The translations under genes and the position numbers were made by a program. DNA of 6,633 bases from an uncultured Bacilli bacterium (GTDB lineage Bacteria; Bacillota_I; Bacilli_A; RF39; UBA660): contig CAKOKV010000054.1 in NCBI GenBank assembly GCA_934095805.1, positions 1-6,633 of the forward strand. Reading direction: 5' to 3'. The notes beneath the pieces were generated by a model. The model was not told the origin of the DNA, searched no databases, and saw nothing but the letters and a program-made list of their open reading frames with translations. This document shows positions 1 to 5,275 of this stretch, one piece after another. Numbering within the stretch: position 1 is the stretch's first letter; each line of letters starts with the position of its first letter.

Positions 1-25
1 ACATAAGTTGTGCATATTATATTAT

Positions 26-640
26 TTAATTATTATAAAAGAATTTTCCATCACCATAAGTTAAAAGAACTCTATATCCAACAATTTGCCCTTTATAAGC
101 AAAACTCTTACAAGAAGCCGATACAACTTCATGATCATCATCTAAATATTTTAATTCAATATCAGTCAACGCTCTCTGACATTCTTCTCTTGAAAAAAAT
201 TCACATGTGGATTTAATTTTTTGATATTCTTCATCTTGGGTAATATCATTATTCTTTTTAGTATCTTCTTTTGGAACATCAATTATAGTTTGTTTGTGAT
301 CATTTGATTCTTTTTGTGTTTCAGTTTTAATTCCATTATCCTTTTTAGAATCGTTTTTACTTTCTTTAGACGGTTCTTCTGTTTTAATAGAAGAGTTATT
401 ATTAGGTTTTATATTAGATATGGCATTATCATCACTTTTGTTTTCTTCTATTTTATCTTTTTCTTTCTCTATAACCATTTCTTGTTCACTATTAGATACA
501 TTTTTTTTATCATTTACTTCACTATTTGGTAAAGTATTTGAATTATTTTCTCTTGTTTTAAGAATAAATAACGTTGTACTAGATGCTAGCACACATAAAA
601 TTAAAGTAACTACAAGAGGTATTATTATATTTCTTTGCAT
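26..640 (-). CDS. Membrane-anchored protein with low-complexity linker and small cysteine-containing outer domain
   Basis: A 204-residue protein of unrecognised family. A hydrophobic segment at 5-27 (IIIPLVVTLILCVLASSTTLFIL) acts as an uncleaved signal anchor or signal peptide. C16 is preceded by LIL and does not form a proper lipobox, so this is probably not a lipoprotein. Residues 30-135 are a charged, disordered linker rich in Lys, Glu, Asp, Asn and Ser. The C-terminal 136-204 looks folded: EYQKIKSTCEFFSREECQRALT (138-159), with C146 and C154 eight residues apart, then a strand-rich end with C177 (SASCKSF, GYRVLLTYGDGKFFY). The domain would lie outside the cell, on a flexible stalk. The start at 640 is supported by a strong AAAGGAGGG site. 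It has its own promoter, bearing a dyad. No function is assigned. Confidence 0.75.
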   Translation of the reverse strand: MQRNIIIPLVVTLILCVLASSTTLFILKTRENNSNTLPNSEVNDKKNVSNSEQEMVIEKEKDKIEENKSDDNAISNIKPNNNSSIKTEEPSKESKNDSKKDNGIKTETQKESNDHKQTIIDVPKEDTKKNNDITQDEEYQKIKSTCEFFSREECQRALTDIELKYLDDDHEVVSASCKSFAYKGQIVGYRVLLTYGDGKFFYNN

Positions 641-656
641 TAGAAATCCCTCCTTT

Positions 657-675
657 TGTTAATACAATTTTAACA
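657..675. promoter_or_regulatory. Inverted repeat over the -10, possible operator
   Basis: TGTTAA (657-662) and TTAACA (670-675) form a perfect 6-bp dyad with a 7-base spacer covering the -10 and start site. A protein bound here would block the promoter. The adjacent RHH-like protein is a natural candidate, though the dyad is AT-rich and could be chance. Confidence 0.4.
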
Positions 676-695
676 CGAATTTCTAAAAAAGTCAG
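667..695 (-). promoter_or_regulatory. Promoter of the 204-residue membrane-protein gene
   Basis: On the minus strand, -35 CTGACT (695-690), a 17-base spacer and -10 TAAAAT (672-667), preceded by TGT to give an extended -10. Transcription would start near 660, about 20 bases before the ATG at 640, with AAAGGAGGGA as ribosome binding site. This gene can therefore be expressed independently of the RHH gene upstream. Confidence 0.65.
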
Positions 696-698
696 CAC

Positions 699-956
699 CT
701 ATGAAATGTTTTGCATATTAATTATTGGTGCATCTTGTAAAGGCGTTGCATAAATTCCTAGTGTCGCGTGTGTTTCATTAATCTTATTATAAACTAAATT
801 AATGTAGGCAACCATGCTTTGATACCTTTGAATTGAAATATCTAAGCCAGCTAATAATCTAAAATATTCACTTGTACTAGATAATCCAAGTTCTTCTACT
901 CTTTTATTCACATTGTTTTTTAATTCATGTGATAAAGATACTTTAATTTGCTCCAT
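699..956 (-). CDS. Ribbon-helix-helix-like small DNA-binding protein
   Basis: An 85-residue protein. Its first 40 residues have the ribbon-helix-helix pattern: a beta strand EQIKVSLS (2-9), helix HELKNNVNKRVEELGL (10-25), a turn at SST, and a second helix SEYFRLLAGLD (29-39). Such proteins are dimeric repressors or relaxosome and partition accessory factors. The remainder (40-85) is partly helical and unrecognised. No toxin partner is visible next to it, so an antitoxin role is not supported. The start at 956 is fixed by the excellent ribosome binding site TAGGAGGTG. It follows the HTH protein gene by 35 bases and is probably co-transcribed with it. It could autoregulate, or repress the next gene through the inverted repeat at 657-675; both are inference. 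Confidence 0.65.
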   Translation of the reverse strand: MEQIKVSLSHELKNNVNKRVEELGLSSTSEYFRLLAGLDISIQRYQSMVAYINLVYNKINETHATLGIYATPLQDAPIINMQNIS

Positions 957-975
957 TACTCACCTCCTAAATAAC

Positions 976-1000
976 AAAATAAAAAGAAGATTTATTCTTC
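976..1000 (-). terminator. Small hairpin with T-run across the stop codon of the 175-residue-protein gene
   Basis: On the minus strand GAAGA (1000-996) pairs with TCTTC (990-986), with the TAA stop in the 5-base loop, and TTTTTATTTT follows. The 5-bp stem is weak, so it is probably leaky. The ribosome binding site of the next gene (TAGGAGGTG) starts a few bases later with no promoter between. Confidence 0.4.
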
Positions 1001-1519
1001 CTCAATTAGTGCTTTTAATTCTACCCATACTTTGACCAGACAACTTTTCTTATGTTTTTGTAATGTTCCTTTACACATAGCTAGTTTTTCAGCAATATAT
1101 TCTTCAGATTTACTTTTAAAGAAAGTATCAATTAAATATATCGCTTCTTCTTTTGTAAGTTTAGTTGCAATTATATCCATAAGTATAGAATAAAATGATA
1201 CAATCCAATATTCCTTTTCACATCTTCTAGCTACTATACTTTCAACCTGACTTACATTACTTCTCTGACTCATTACCTCTCTTAATTGATAAGAAGGTGT
1301 GATTTTAATCATTTCAGATTCAATAGGATATTTATAAACATATTTAGCATCTTTAAATCTTATAAATATCTTTTCAACTTTTGCTCTTATTTCTTTTACA
1401 TCATAATTATTTAATGAATACGTACTTAACGTTTCTACATATTCATAATATTTTTCAGACTTCGTTAAAAAATCTATTGGAAAATTTACTAATTTTTCAA
1501 AAGTTAAATCTAATTCCAT
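992..1519 (-). CDS. Sigma region 4/HTH-like regulatory protein (phage or mobile-element type)
   Basis: A 175-residue protein, mostly helical. Its C-terminal part (about 118-172) reads as a sigma-70 region 4-like helix-turn-helix: LTKEEAIYLIDTFF, SEEYIAEKLAMCKGTLQKHKKSCLVKVWVELKALI. The spacing resembles phage late-gene activators of the ArpU/RinA type and small sigma-like proteins of conjugative elements. The N-terminal part (1-115) has no motif I recognise. It may bind DNA or RNA polymerase and activate a downstream set of genes. The start at 1519 is supported by a strong AAAGGAGG eight bases upstream. Expression appears to be controlled by the leader peptide and attenuator just upstream. 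The next gene (RHH-like) begins 35 bases after its stop, so the two likely form one transcript. The assignment rests on pattern only; the exact family is uncertain. Confidence 0.6.
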   Translation of the reverse strand: MELDLTFEKLVNFPIDFLTKSEKYYEYVETLSTYSLNNYDVKEIRAKVEKIFIRFKDAKYVYKYPIESEMIKITPSYQLREVMSQRSNVSQVESIVARRCEKEYWIVSFYSILMDIIATKLTKEEAIYLIDTFFKSKSEEYIAEKLAMCKGTLQKHKKSCLVKVWVELKALIEEE

Positions 1520-1539
1520 AAAATCTGCCTCCTTTCACT

Positions 1540-1584
1540 AAAAAAGGAACTTAAGAGGCGAAAAAACACCTATATAAGCTCCTT
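1540..1584 (-). terminator. Leader attenuator: strong intrinsic terminator before the 175-residue-protein gene
   Basis: On the minus strand AAGGAGCTTA (1584-1575) pairs with TAAGTTCCTT (1553-1544), a 10-bp stem with one G-U pair. Inside it a second hairpin, GGTG (1570-1567) with CGCC (1560-1557), closes a T6 loop. The stem is followed at once by a T-run (1545-1540). The alternative pairing TTAAGGAG (1586-1579) with CTCTTAA (1557-1551) uses the same 5' bases and could compete. The ribosome binding site of the next gene (AAAGGAGG) begins a few bases after the T-run. The position between promoter and gene, not after a gene, marks it as an attenuator. Confidence 0.8.
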
Positions 1585-1639
1585 AACTACTTTCTGCATA
1601 TCCAAATAAATATAATATATAACCTTTTCTATCAATCAT
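1583..1639 (-). CDS. Leader peptide of an attenuator (18 residues)
   Basis: ATG at 1639-1637 opens an 18-codon ORF, MIDRKGYILYLFGYAESS, ending with TAA at 1585-1583. A GGGTGG ribosome binding site lies about four bases upstream of the ATG. The first base of the terminator's 5' arm (A1584) lies within this stop codon, so a ribosome on the last codons would cover that arm. This is the arrangement of translation-controlled attenuators in front of resistance, amino-acid or catabolic operons. The peptide is hydrophobic and aromatic (three Tyr and one Phe); no run of a single amino acid points to a sensed amino acid. It does not match the ErmC or TrpL leader sequences that I can recall. Function as a cis-acting sensor is inferred from layout, not recognised by homology. 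Confidence 0.7.
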   Translation of the reverse strand: MIDRKGYILYLFGYAESS

Positions 1640-1646
1640 TATACCA
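1638..1646 (-). promoter_or_regulatory. Second possible promoter (P2), extended -10 overlapping the leader ATG
   Basis: TGGTATAAT on the minus strand (1646-1638) is a perfect extended -10, but no good -35 lies upstream. Its last two bases, AT, are the first two of the leader peptide's ATG. A transcript from here would start near 1631 and lack the leader start codon, so it would escape any control by leader translation. Confidence 0.4.
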
Positions 1647-1661
1647 CCCGAATTGCTGTCT

Positions 1662-1690
1662 ATTCTAATGGAAAAACCTTTAAAAGTCAA
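1662..1690 (-). promoter_or_regulatory. Sigma-A-like promoter (P1) of the leader-peptide/175-residue-protein transcript
   Basis: On the minus strand, -35 TTGACT (1690-1685), a 17-base spacer and -10 TAGAAT (1667-1662). These are the same hexamers and spacing as the LysR-gene promoter. The predicted start near 1655 leaves room for the leader peptide's ribosome binding site (GGGTGG) and ATG. A 6-bp inverted repeat, AAAACC (1697-1692) and GGTTTT (1678-1673), brackets the -35 and could be an operator. Confidence 0.75.
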
Positions 1691-1706
1691 GGGTTTTGCA
1701 GAAAAA

Positions 1707-1749
1707 AGCACTAAAAAATGGCTAATTCCTTTGAGAATTAATCCATTTT
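1707..1749 (-). terminator. Strong intrinsic terminator downstream of the oxidoreductase gene
   Basis: On the minus strand AAAATGG (1749-1743) pairs with CCATTTT (1721-1715). After one bulged A and a T-G wobble, TAATTC (1740-1735) pairs with GAATTA (1728-1723), closing a 6-base loop. The stem runs into a T-run, with a second T-run a few bases later. It lies about 100 bases past the oxidoreductase stop codon and would end that transcript. Confidence 0.75.
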
Positions 1750-1754
1750 ACTAC

Positions 1755-1782
1755 ATTATAACCTAATTATTTAAAAGGTCAA
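1755..1782 (-). promoter_or_regulatory. Sigma-A-like promoter just before a terminator hairpin
   Basis: On the minus strand, -35 TTGACC (1782-1777), a 16-base spacer and a perfect -10 TATAAT (1760-1755). The predicted start near 1748 falls at the first bases of the 1707-1749 hairpin. A transcript would therefore either end after about 40 bases or read on into the leader-peptide region. Its biological role is uncertain. Confidence 0.55.
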
Positions 1783-1800
1783 TACTATTCAAAGTACAAA

Positions 1801-1835
1801 TTTAGTTCATTTCTCGGTCTATTTTCAGTTCATTT
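1801..1835. repeat. Short direct repeat downstream of the oxidoreductase gene
   Basis: The + strand shows AGTTCATTT at 1804-1812 and again at 1827-1835, a period of 23 bases. The flanks are similar (TTTAGTTCATTT against TTTCAGTTCATTT). Two helical turns of spacing would place both copies on one face of the DNA, as in tandem protein-binding sites or the internal repeats at the ends of some insertion sequences. No transposase is present, so the role is unknown. Confidence 0.5.
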
Positions 1836-1847
1836 TTAGTATAATTT

Positions 1848-3605
1848 TTAAGCTTCGCTTTTTTTATTCATGCGTCTTGCTAACTTTATAAGTTTATTTA
1901 TCTTGACGTGTTTTAAATAGATTTTTAAAATATTATAATAGATTTTAGCAAGTGAATAACTCTTTATTTCTTTATACAACAAGGTACTTGCAATAGCATT
2001 ATCATAACCAACAGATAAATAAACCTGATAAGAATTATAATCATCTAGTTTACTTATAATAGTACTATATTCATATTCATCTTTTAAGCATTCATAAAGA
2101 TCAATAACATGTTTATTTTTCTTCTTATCCTTGGGCGTATTATAAGAATACCTTTTTAATTCTTTTATTTTGTTTGGATAGATATTATCATTTTTCAAAT
2201 CTATTTTTTCTTCTTTATATTTATGATTATAGTAATTGTGAATTTGCTTAGCACAAGAATATAATATTTCTATCGCTAGTGCTTGGTCTTTAATATCCCC
2301 TTTTTCACATTTACCAGACAAGAAATTAGTTAAGTATTGTTCTCTTGACAATTCATTATATCCCAGTATGTTTTTCTTTTCTTCTTCTTTATACAAATTA
2401 CCTAAAGATATTCTTTGATATGCTTCTCCTCCAATTATATCTGTGTTTCTATATATATCAATATCAAAGTGTTCTAAACCACCGTATTTTTCTTCTTCCA
2501 AGAAATCTTTAGTTCTATCTTTAATTTCTTTTGATTGATAACTATGTACTTGTATATTCATAAGTGTTCCGATATGAATATTTATATGTTCATGTCTTAT
2601 TCTACCATTATTTTTATAGTAATCTTTTGATTCTATCCAACCCCTTCTTGAAAACCCATAATGAAGTAAGTTTAAATTTACATGTGTTATATAAGCACCA
2701 TGTGAATTTTTAAAATTAATCTTTCCATAAAAGTTTTTTTCACCATATTTTTTAAAATCTAACTTTTTAATATCATAAAAACTAGGAATTTCCTGATTTT
2801 TAAATATTCTTTTATAGTCATTTATATTAAATACTTCCAGCTCGTCGTTTGGAGTAAAACAATCACCAACTAAAGTACCTGATACTATTCTTTTATTATC
2901 TGATAATTGATTATTTATTTTTATAAAATCACTTAATAAGTCTATAAAATGATATCCACTATGAAATAGTTTTCCATATCCATACTTATATGGATGATTT
3001 TCTTTATTTAAATCATGTGGCATTTCCCAATTACCATCACAATGGTATATATCAATATATGTTATTGGAACTTGATATTTTAAAACGATTTCATTAAGTA
3101 AATCTTTTATATATTCATAACCTCTATGATATTGTCTTTGACACATAACCTTACACATAGATTTTGAGTTTTCAGCCATTTGTAATATATTATAATATTG
3201 CTTTCTGGTTTTATTAATATTTCTAATACTTGTCATGTTTTTATTAACCGTTATTGGTTTATCAGTTAATACATCATAATTATTTCTAAGGGCAAATTCA
3301 ACATACATATTGTGTGCTTTTGGTTCTGTTGAAATTATTATGTGAGTTACTTCTAATGTCTTACATACCGATAATAAATTACTCGCAACTTCTTCTGGTA
3401 AACGTTCGTTATCTTTATATTCATCAGAAAGACCGAAAAATTTTGTGTTCTTAAAATCTTTTTCTTTTAAATAGCTCATTGTACTTTCTTTTTTTGAATT
3501 TAAATCCACTACAAGTGCAAGATTTACTTTGTGTTTTTTAAAATAATTTAAATAAATTCTTTTAGCATGTGGCCCTAACCCTATTAGTGCTATATTTTTA
3601 TTCAT
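1848..3605 (-). CDS. Gfo/Idh/MocA-family oxidoreductase-like protein with long C-terminal extension
   Basis: A 585-residue protein, much longer than the usual 330-400 of the family. The N-terminus is a Rossmann fold: NIALIGLGPHAKRIYL (4-19) with the dinucleotide loop GLGPHA at 9-14, and the strand LALVVDLN (29-36). VTHIIISTEPKAH (86-98) and VLTDKPITVN (112-121) follow, with DKP in place of the family's common EKP, whose lysine (K116) is usually catalytic. SGYHFIDLL (216-224) matches the GxHxxD region with H219 and D222. These are the marks of NAD(P)-dependent sugar, inositol or imine dehydrogenases. Residues from about 240 on are hard to align with the family. The last 100 or so (485-585) are lysine- and tyrosine-rich, apparently helical, and unrecognised. 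The substrate is unknown. The gene has its own promoter and strong ribosome binding site and no functional partner next to it. A non-enzymatic or nucleotide-sugar role is also possible. Confidence 0.8.
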   Translation of the reverse strand: MNKNIALIGLGPHAKRIYLNYFKKHKVNLALVVDLNSKKESTMSYLKEKDFKNTKFFGLSDEYKDNERLPEEVASNLLSVCKTLEVTHIIISTEPKAHNMYVEFALRNNYDVLTDKPITVNKNMTSIRNINKTRKQYYNILQMAENSKSMCKVMCQRQYHRGYEYIKDLLNEIVLKYQVPITYIDIYHCDGNWEMPHDLNKENHPYKYGYGKLFHSGYHFIDLLSDFIKINNQLSDNKRIVSGTLVGDCFTPNDELEVFNINDYKRIFKNQEIPSFYDIKKLDFKKYGEKNFYGKINFKNSHGAYITHVNLNLLHYGFSRRGWIESKDYYKNNGRIRHEHINIHIGTLMNIQVHSYQSKEIKDRTKDFLEEEKYGGLEHFDIDIYRNTDIIGGEAYQRISLGNLYKEEEKKNILGYNELSREQYLTNFLSGKCEKGDIKDQALAIEILYSCAKQIHNYYNHKYKEEKIDLKNDNIYPNKIKELKRYSYNTPKDKKKNKHVIDLYECLKDEYEYSTIISKLDDYNSYQVYLSVGYDNAIASTLLYKEIKSYSLAKIYYNILKIYLKHVKINKLIKLARRMNKKSEA

Positions 3606-3635
3606 GACAATTCCCCCTCGTCGCTGATGGCAACT

Positions 3636-3665
3636 ATTATACCAAAGAAAAAAAGATATTTGTCA
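3636..3665 (-). promoter_or_regulatory. Extended -10 promoter of the Gfo/Idh-type oxidoreductase gene
   Basis: On the minus strand the perfect -10 TATAAT (3641-3636) is preceded by TGG, giving the extended motif TGGTATAAT. A partial -35 TGACAA lies at 3665-3660 with an 18-base spacer. Transcription should start near 3629. The leader carries the ribosome binding site GAGGGGGAA about 5-7 bases before the ATG at 3605. This indicates the oxidoreductase is transcribed on its own. Confidence 0.75.
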
Positions 3666-3676
3666 TATCAATTTTT
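3648..3676 (-). terminator. Weak intrinsic terminator after the NUDIX gene
   Basis: On the minus strand GATAT (3669-3665) pairs with ATATC (3659-3655) around a 5-base loop and runs into seven Ts (3654-3648). An outer A-run (3676-3672) can pair with the T-run beyond a 2x2 mismatch. The stem is short and AT-rich. It overlaps the -35 zone of the next promoter. Confidence 0.4.
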
Positions 3677-3707
3677 CATAGTATTATTCGTTTTTGAATA
3701 GCTAAAG

Positions 3708-4241
3708 TTACTTGTTTAAATTCATATAATACTTTAATATTTCATAATCTCTTTTTACTATAAATTTTGAATGATATAAATTTTCATATTGTGAAGCTAT
3801 TAAAGTATGTTCAGATTCTTTTATTAACTTCATTGCCTCTTCTATTGTTAGCCAGATTATCCTAGCACCCTCGTCTTTTTCTTTTTTTGTAAAATGTGTT
3901 TTTTTTATTTCTTTGACATATCCAACATAAACATAGGATATTTGTTTAAAATTATCTTGTGATTTATGCTCTTCAATATTTCCTAAATAGATAATTTCAT
4001 TTTGTAATACTACACCGCTTTCTTCGTAAACTTCCCTTAAAAACGCTTGAATGGGTGTTTCATTTTCATCTATTCCTCCACCTACTAACTTATACTCATT
4101 TTTATTTTTTTTATTTAATGTTGCAATTTTCCCATCATTATCAAGTACTATTCCTCTTGCTCCATATCTAATTCTTGGATTATCAAATTCCTTTTCCTTA
4201 AGACCAAAATCTTTATCGGTTATTATTTTAAAACTATCCAT
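3708..4241 (-). CDS. NUDIX hydrolase
   Basis: A 177-residue protein from the start at 4241 (179 if the ATG at 4247 is used). It carries a complete NUDIX box GX5EX7REVYEESGV at about residues 55-77, including the metal-binding REVYEE core. Before it comes a beta-rich N-terminal half (YGARGIVLDNDGKIATL) and after it the strand ISYVYVGYV, as in the NUDIX fold. Such enzymes hydrolyse a nucleoside diphosphate linked to another moiety, using Mg2+ or Mn2+. The substrate (damaged dNTP, ADP-ribose, NDP-sugar or other) cannot be read from the sequence. The C-terminal segment 145-177 (ASQYENLYHSKFIVKRDYEILKYYM) looks helical and lies outside the core fold. The gene is 25 bases downstream of the LysR gene but separated by a terminator-like hairpin. 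No independent promoter is obvious, so expression probably comes from read-through or from within the LysR gene. Confidence 0.9.
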   Translation of the reverse strand: MDSFKIITDKDFGLKEKEFDNPRIRYGARGIVLDNDGKIATLNKKNKNEYKLVGGGIDENETPIQAFLREVYEESGVVLQNEIIYLGNIEEHKSQDNFKQISYVYVGYVKEIKKTHFTKKEKDEGARIIWLTIEEAMKLIKESEHTLIASQYENLYHSKFIVKRDYEILKYYMNLNK

Positions 4242-4247
4242 TTTCAT

Positions 4248-4252
4248 CTCCT
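4248..4252 (-). promoter_or_regulatory. Ribosome binding site that decides the NUDIX start
   Basis: AGGAG lies directly against an ATG at 4247-4245 (zero spacing) and six bases before a second in-frame ATG at 4241-4239. Normal spacing is about 5-9 bases, so initiation at 4241 is favoured over 4247. Confidence 0.65.
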
Positions 4253-4291
4253 ATATAAAGAAAGAGTTAGTTTTCATCTAAAACTAACTCT
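4253..4291 (-). terminator. Perfect 12-bp hairpin across the LysR-gene stop codon, likely terminator
   Basis: On the minus strand AGAGTTAGTTTT (4291-4280) and AAAACTAACTCT (4274-4263) form a perfect 12-bp stem with a 5-base loop. The stem is followed by TTCTTTATATA. The TAA stop (4269-4267) is in the 3' arm. The T-run is interrupted by a C, so some read-through into the NUDIX gene is likely; the NUDIX ribosome binding site starts about 10 bases beyond the stem. Confidence 0.7.
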
Positions 4292-5136
4292 ATAAAACAT
4301 TTAGTAATATTATTTATTAAATTTTTATGATATATAATTCCAATTATATTCTTTGGTAATTCTTCTTTTAAATCAAGTATTACTAAATCCGAATCTTTTA
4401 CCTCATCACTAATAAAATATCCTATTGAGTTTGTTTGTTTAATAAAATCAATCATAAGTTTTGAATCGGGCATTTCAACAATAGGATTTAATTCTAAATT
4501 ATTTGCTTGTAAAACTTCATCTAATAATTGTCTTCTTCTTGAACTTCCCGGAATAACTAATTTATATTTTAATAAATCTTTTAACGTTTTTATATTATCC
4601 TTTTCTTTATCATAAAATTCTTTTGAACATGCAAATACTGTATCAAATAAACCTATTGCCTTAACATCAATATCTGTTTTATTATCATTATTAATATTTG
4701 GCAAGTAATCTAGTAAAACATCTATTTTATGTTCCAATAAATAATTATTTAAATTAACAGCACTGTCTGTTATAATTCTTACTTTAACTTTTGGATATTT
4801 GGTATTAAACTTAACTAAATATGCAAGTAATTTATTATCTGCTATATTTCTTGTAGTACCAATAGTCAAATAACTTCCCAATTCATTTGAATTTAATGAG
4901 TTAAATAAATTATCTAATTTTTTATACCATTTTTCTCCGTCTAGTGTTAATTTAATTCCCTTATTTGTTCTAATAATAAGTTTTTGTTTTAATTCCTCTT
5001 CAAGTCGTGCCACACTTTTTGACAAGTTCCCCTGCGAGACAGACTGATTATCTTGAGATGCTTTGCTAAAGCTCCCCTTTTTTGCTACTATGTAAAAGTC
5101 ATAAAGTGCGGATAAATTGTTTCTTACATCAAACAT
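4267..5136 (-). CDS. LysR-family transcriptional regulator
   Basis: A 289-residue protein of normal LysR length. Residues 5-65 form the N-terminal winged helix-turn-helix: LSALYDFYIVAKKGSFSKAS, then SVSQGNLSKSVARLEEEL, then the wing region LIIRTNKGIKLTLDGEKWY. Residues about 88-285 form the periplasmic-binding-protein-like effector domain (YLTIGTTRNIADNKLLAYL onward). It most likely binds DNA as a tetramer and switches target genes on or off in response to a small ligand; the ligand cannot be predicted. LysR regulators usually act on a neighbouring, often divergent gene. Here every neighbour is on the same strand, so the target may be its own promoter, the NUDIX gene 25 bases downstream, or the FNT gene upstream. 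The start is fixed by a strong ribosome binding site (AAGGGGTGA) and the well-placed promoter. The stop codon lies in a perfect 12-bp hairpin. Confidence 0.93.
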   Translation of the reverse strand: MFDVRNNLSALYDFYIVAKKGSFSKASQDNQSVSQGNLSKSVARLEEELKQKLIIRTNKGIKLTLDGEKWYKKLDNLFNSLNSNELGSYLTIGTTRNIADNKLLAYLVKFNTKYPKVKVRIITDSAVNLNNYLLEHKIDVLLDYLPNINNDNKTDIDVKAIGLFDTVFACSKEFYDKEKDNIKTLKDLLKYKLVIPGSSRRRQLLDEVLQANNLELNPIVEMPDSKLMIDFIKQTNSIGYFISDEVKDSDLVILDLKEELPKNIIGIIYHKNLINNITKCFIELVLDEN

Positions 5137-5160
5137 TATATCACCCCTTAAATTGCCATT

Positions 5161-5189
5161 ATTCTACTATAAAAACCAATAAAAGTCAA
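5161..5189 (-). promoter_or_regulatory. Sigma-A-like promoter of the LysR-type regulator gene
   Basis: On the minus strand, -35 TTGACT (5189-5184) and -10 TAGAAT (5166-5161) are separated by 17 bases. Transcription would start near 5154, leaving a leader of about 18 bases that contains the ribosome binding site AAGGGGTGA just before the ATG at 5136. LysR-type regulators often bind near their own promoter. The AT-rich stretch 5190-5220 just upstream could hold such a site, but no clear T-N11-A dyad stands out. Confidence 0.75.
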
Positions 5190-5241
5190 TTTATACATAT
5201 ACATTTGCAATAAAATTATGTGAAAAAGAGCGTTTTTGCTT

Positions 5242-5275
5242 AAAAAATTATAATTTTGCATAATTTTATTTATGC
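5242..5275 (-). terminator. AT-rich hairpin(s) across the FNT stop codon
   Basis: On the minus strand GCATAA (5275-5270), which includes the TAA stop, can pair with TTATGC (5263-5258). Alternatively AAAATTAT (5267-5260) can pair with ATAATTTT (5251-5244), which runs into a T6 tract. The two stems overlap and are weak because they are nearly all A-T. It is a plausible but not strong terminator for the FNT gene. Confidence 0.4.

Noticed and set aside
569..640. Lipoprotein signal in the 204-residue protein (C16)
   Set aside because: The residues before the cysteine are LIL; a lipobox needs a small residue just before the cysteine, so a plain membrane anchor is preferred.
10..662. Open frames on the + strand opposite the 204-residue gene (10-216, 314-532, 420-662)
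   Set aside because: They are shadows of the low-complexity minus-strand gene. Their products are Phe/Ile/Ser-rich complements of the charged linker, with no ribosome binding sites.
699..1519. Toxin-antitoxin pair formed by the RHH protein and its neighbour
   Set aside because: The neighbour looks like a sigma/HTH regulator, not a toxin. The gene order, spacing and lengths do not fit a known toxin family.
1540..1655. Riboswitch or T-box in the leader region
   Set aside because: No T-box consensus or known aptamer core can be seen, and a translated short ORF overlapping the terminator explains the layout better.
4051..4281. Plus-strand open frame opposite the NUDIX gene
   Set aside because: It lies antisense to the conserved NUDIX box and has no ribosome binding site or recognisable domain.
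5190..5220. LysR-type operator dyad upstream of the LysR promoter
   Set aside because: The ends CAA and TTG are symmetric, but the inner bases match poorly when compared with their reverse complement, so it was not called.
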